Positions 59,501-64,000 of a stretch of DNA of 64,000 bases are shown piece after piece. Origin of the DNA: Whitmania pigra (lineage: Eukaryota; Annelida; Clitellata; Hirudinida; Haemopidae). The stretch's first letter is position 1; the number at the start of each line of letters is the position of its first letter. The stretch covers positions 186,501 to 250,500 of the forward strand of contig JAJTWR010000254.1 in assembly GCA_021613335.1 (NCBI GenBank). The letters are read 5' to 3'. Under the pieces are notes generated by a model. The model worked only from the letters and a program-made list of their open reading frames with translations, made no database searches and was not told where the DNA came from. Both the position numbers and the translations under genes were made by a program.

Positions 59501-62500
59501 CTTTCAATTTTTCCAGGCATTTTGTTGCAAAGGGAATTGATGTCGGTGCTATCATATTCGTTCAAGAAGTCCTCCAAAATGTAATCATAAACGAGATTAA
59601 TGCCAAAAGGCGTTTTCTCAGTTTTATCAGTGTGAGCTAAATTTAAAGGAATATGAATTGGCTGGATATTAAGTGCAGGTTTTTCAGTTTCTCTAAGGAA
59701 TGCCTGCTCAAACTGGAAATAATACAGGTCTGGCTGAGATCTAGAAAGTGGTCTCTCTGTACATTGGGCTCGATCTGTTTGAAATAGAATAATATCTGGC
59801 AACTGCAGGTTATGTGCAAGGTGATCTAAATTTAAGGTATTTAATGCTAAAATCTTTTCCAGCATTAACACATATTCCACTGGAGTAACTCTTGATAAAA
59901 TCTTATCTTCCTTTTGAATCTTATTGGTCACCGATTTAATATTTTCGGGGATTTTGTATGTTCCAGAAATTTTTTGAATGGCGTGTAAGACTGCTTCTTC
60001 AAACTGTTTCTGATGAAATATGGAAGAACTGTGGCTAAAAACAGTTTTTTCTTCAGTTATGTTTACCATCTCATTCTGAATATCTTCAGAGCTCAAAGAG
60101 AAGCTTTCAAATTTGAATTCATTTTCTTGAGCGTTTTCAAGTTTTAGCAAATAAATGCTGGTTTGAGTCCTTGTGATCGGCCTTTCATTCTGGAGAGCTT
60201 TGGCTGTTTCAAGCAATATCAATTCTGCAAGAGGTAACATGACGGCAAGTGAGTCAATGTTGAGCGATTTAATTTCAAGGGCCTTTTCCAGGAGCATGAC
60301 ATATTCGCTGATCGAAATCCTGTACAAAATAGCTTCCGATTTTTTTGTTAAATTGATTTTTGTAACAATGTTTTCAGGCTTGCAAACAAAATTTGTAACT
60401 TTTGAAATGGCATCTGATATGGCTTGTTCAGCCTTCCTGTTGTGAAGTTGGCTGAAGCTATGTGCAAGGGGTTGAATTTCCTTATTAGCAATTTTGAAGA
60501 GAGATTCTGTTATAGATTCTTGTGCCAGGCTTGATGCATAAGACATATCTTTTTCAATCACATCTTCCAATTTAAAGAAGTAAACGTTTGTCAACACTCT
60601 GGTTATTGGTCTGCCGCCAACGCCAGCTAAGCCTGTTTGGATTGATACAATCTCTGGGAAAGATAGTATCATTGCCAATTTTTCTAAGTTGATTGCTTTT
60701 AATGACAGTTCCTTTTCTAGCAGCATGAGGTATTCAAGTAAAGATGTTCTATACAGTATGGTTTCAAGTGTTTCTATTCTCATCAACTTTGCAACAATAT
60801 TTTCAGGCAATGAAATGGTCTCACCCAGTTTTGATTCTTTTTGTAAATTTATTGATTCTGGTTTTTTAATTTCTATAACTGAGCTTGAATGGCTGATTGG
60901 TTTGAGGTTTTCCACCAACTTTGTGAAAGAGGAAGTGATTAGTTCTGGTCGACATTGGCTTGCTTTGACATCAGTTGTTAACGAATCAACGTGATGTTGT
61001 CGAGTTTCGATGCTTGATGATTTGATAAGCGATGGATTTGGCTGTTCAACAGTAGAATGTGTGAGACAAGAACCGACTAACGTCTCTGAGCATGAAGTCT
61101 TGTCAATGAGTGTCCGCAAATTTTGAACATGGTCTAGTTTTAGCTCCAACTTTTTGCTAGCACCTTGTAAGAGATGATTTGATGTTTTAGAAACAGAGGC
61201 AGAAGTTACTTCAAGCTGTGGTGATTCCCATCTCAAATTTATCACTTCGGGCACCTTACTTGCTATTACTGCCGCAGAGTGACTCAATGGCTTCAGGCTT
61301 TCAACCAGTTTATTAAGTCTAGAAGTTATCAGTTCTGGCTGAGAGTGGCTTGTTTTGATTTCGGTTGTAAAAGCCCTAACATACTGCTGTTGAGTTTCAG
61401 TAGTTATAGATCTGATAAGCGATGGCTGGGGCCATGCCACATTGGATTGTGTGAAATTTGAATTAATCAGTGTACCTGTACAGTAAGTTGTATTGACAGA
61501 AGTATGTAAGTTTTGAACATAGTCCAGTTTGAGATCAAAGTTTTGACAAGCACCATGCTGTAGCGTAACGGGTTTCTTGGAAGCAGAAGTCAGGGTAAGT
61601 TCGATTGTTCCTAATTTTGCACTGGAGTGTTCAGGTTTGTCAACTAAAGCCTGAACTTTCTCAAGGTCTAGTTCAACTTTCTGAGTGGTGACATTTGCGA
61701 AGTGACTTGTTTTTGCAGGTTTTTTAACTGTTAATTCTGAAGGAATTATTTCTACTTTATCTAAACTTTCGCGAGCTTCAACAAACAATTCATCTTCTTC
61801 TCCTTCAGAGTGAAATTCTTGAGAAAATGTCACCAAAACTTCTTTCTTTTTAGTTGTTGAATTCTCAAGTTCTGATATAACTTCTTTCTTAGGAGCTTTT
61901 TCTGGGGTTGGTAGTTCCACTACTTCCAAAACAATTTTTTCTTCAATGAATTCCACTTTTGGAGTTACCCAATTAATCATTTTTTCTTTCCTTGGCATGC
62001 ATATTTCTCTTCCGCCTTCTTGTACCAACATACCACTCTCTTTATCAACGCTTTTCAAAGCAGCGACATTTTCTTCTACTTCATGTTCAACCCTGGCGAC
62101 TGGGACATATGTTTTGTTGATGCTTCTCTTTGGTTTTACAGCAAATACATTTTCTGTATCTCTGGTTTGTGCTTGAATAAATATGAAGTCGGAGGTCCTT
62201 GTTAGTTGTTCTTCTTCAAACTGTTGTGTTTGTGGTGAAACCAAAGCGAATGTTTTCTTGATTTCTGGTTTAACGAATAGAGTGGAGCTCTGAAAGTCTT
62301 TTGATGCTTTATCAGTTTCTAGAATTTTGTATTCAAGAAGTGACTGGTCATATTTGTTAGTCTCAACAACTGGTTCAATGAAGTATTCTTTTCTGTTCAT
62401 AACTTTACTTGTTGCAGTGTTTTGGACCACCAGCTCTTTCTTATTTAATTCTTCCTGCTTGACAGTTATGCTTGAGGCGACCTCTGATTCAGACTCAGAT

Positions 62501-64000
62501 TCCAAATATTGATAAGCTGTTTATAAAACAAAACAATTTGTTATAGTAAAATCGACCTTGTCAAACTAATAATAGTTAAATTGTTCGAATTAATACTGAA
62601 CAAAACTAAAGCTTTATCAGATTTTAGGATTTTAAATGGTTAAATGATGTTTTACAATGCAAAAATTACATGATTCTGGGAATGTAAATTGTGTTCTAAA
62701 TTTAAAAAAAATAATTTTATTTATAAATTTAACAAAATTTGTACCCAAATCGTTTGAAAAAACTTCAGCTACATATACCAGAGTTTATTGAACATACAAA
62801 AGTCAAAATAAACTATTTAGCTTGAAAGCATTTGTTTTAAAAGACATTATTTTAGAACTAACCTAGTTTATTAAAGAATTCTTCATAGATTCCAGACATG
62901 AAATTAATGATTTGCGTGCAAGTTTGAAAATATGGTTTAACAACGCTTTCAGTATAGTTTGCAAAAAAGAGCAGCTCAACTTGATAGCATTGGTGAGACA
63001 TCAATAAGGGAATTTCTTGAGTGCCATGTTGTATATCTCCATAAATTATTTGAACTTGGACAAAACATTTTGGCTTGAATTTTGTGGCCAAAAATTTGGA
63101 AGATTCATAGAAATCAATGTTGGCCTTTTCGTTAAGATGCCATTCAGGAAGGATATCAACATGAGGATAAGTTTCTAATAAAGACAAGGCCTCAACTTTG
63201 AACACTAAGCCAATTTTCAGGCAAACTGAGAGTTTTAAGAAACTGCTAAAAGCAATATTAGCGGTATATGTTTGAGGGAGAAATAAAGATGTTGAGATGG
63301 TTGTGGTATCAATTGAGACAACTTCTTTGCTTGATGGAGAAATTGAAAGTGACAGAATGGGTTGGATGTTTGGAAGAAATGGTACACATTTCAAATCAAT
63401 TTTGGATATGCTCTTACTGACATCGTGCTGGATGAGGCTTTCATAATTAAATTTTTCAAAAATTAAATTAACTAGTGTTTGCTGTTTTGGAATTTCCCTT
63501 GCTACGTTCATAGATTGGAAGTGTTCAGTCTTACAATGTAGATTTTCAATCGTTGCACTGTCTAAGATTTCTGGGCTTAAGCTTCTTTGTTTAAACCAAT
63601 TTCGAGTTTGTACGTACGTTATTTTATTGAGTGAATCTTTCGAGGCAAAGTATACGTTTTGATCAATTACAGATGTTTTCGATTTTTCAGATATTGGTTG
63701 GAAAAATTGACAAATATCTTCTTTGGAAAAGAGAAGAATTTGATTTCTAATAAATGAAGGCTGCCTTTTCGGAATTACCAGTTTGAATTCTAGGTGTGGT
63801 ATTCTCTCCCCGTCCAAGGTGTACCTTTCCAGAAATTCAACTAAATTTTCCAATGACTCTGATTTGAAATCGAAGGACAATAAAAGAGTATTAAAACTAC
63901 ACCTAGAAAAATATGATGCTTTAAGCAACTCTTCCTCAACTGTGTATTCAGAGGCTTGATTTGGATAACATTCACGTCCTACTAACGGTTCAACAACATA
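56583..64000 (-). CDS. Giant titin/obscurin-like muscle protein (3' part)
   Basis: Exons from the 5' side: >64000-62863, 62516-57435 (5.1 kb), 57316-57053, 56979-56846, 56756-56583 (stop TAA); over 2,200 residues here, all junction phases consistent. The order is: a non-repetitive region; two copies of a ~133-residue repeat (about 60840-61600); three copies of a ~143-residue repeat (59690-60810); about ten acidic FEEWxxxxK-type repeats (58265-59080); an Ig domain (LSCHI, VEWFKDG, YSCRATN); a second Ig whose last Cys is Ile (GQYKIRATNEHG); a linker; and a final Ig split over two exons (LECVVEACPEPEITWF, YKCEAKNEFG). I-set Ig pairs with long charged linkers are typical of sarcomeric or cytoskeletal giants; I cannot assign an orthologue. 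If the weak donor GTTAGA at 57052 is not used, the protein stops at 57048 and lacks the last Ig. Confidence 0.82.

Noticed and set aside
58486..62512. Plus-strand frames opposite the titin-like exon
   Set aside because: Antisense shadows of a long coding exon, rich in Phe/Ser from reversed Glu/Lys codons.

Overview
This is an AT-rich, intron-rich, transposon-laden stretch of an animal nuclear genome. An axonemal dynein chain, a titin-type muscle protein, a membrane C-type lectin and a neuronal calcium sensor together point to an aquatic or cilia-bearing invertebrate metazoan. I cannot name the phylum. There are no operons; genes are spliced, and many 5' splice sites are GTT-type.

Layout. 1-3236 (+): 3' part of a transmembrane C-type lectin receptor with a WSC module spliced into the middle of a C-type lectin domain. 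4488-14160: repeat block with a hAT MITE that has perfect target duplications, a nearly intact 5.2-kb I-type LINE, two inverted hAT relics and other LINE pieces. 14932-15474 (+): single-exon neuronal calcium sensor. 17537-22537 (+): complete 14-exon LRRC40. 23075-26195 (-): complete 8-exon OMA1 protease, tail-to-tail with LRRC40. 27245-31058: decayed ULP1/PHD gene, tandem repeats and a nest of a SINE inside a hAT with a second hAT inside the SINE. 33153-42341 (+): 19 recognisable exons of the dynein intermediate chain DNAI4 (WDR78), whose introns carry MITEs, LINE remains and an inverted minisatellite. 43182-50651: Ty3, Ty1/copia, hAT and LINE fragments and a SINE. 50973-52943 (+): intronless TRIP12-like HECT ubiquitin ligase, probably a retrogene. 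54312-57356: second half of a dispersed duplication. 56583-64000 (-): 3' part of a giant titin/obscurin-like gene with three kinds of internal repeat and C-terminal Ig domains.

The host genes are functionally independent: mitochondrial quality control (OMA1), ciliary motility (DNAI4), calcium sensing, ubiquitin transfer, sarcomere structure and surface recognition. The most unusual material is the WSC-in-lectin receptor, the repeat architecture of the titin-like exon, and the HECT gene lying between the right end of one hAT copy and the left end of another that share the same 8-bp flank. Exon boundaries were read by hand from splice consensus and reading phase; no RNA evidence or database search was available.
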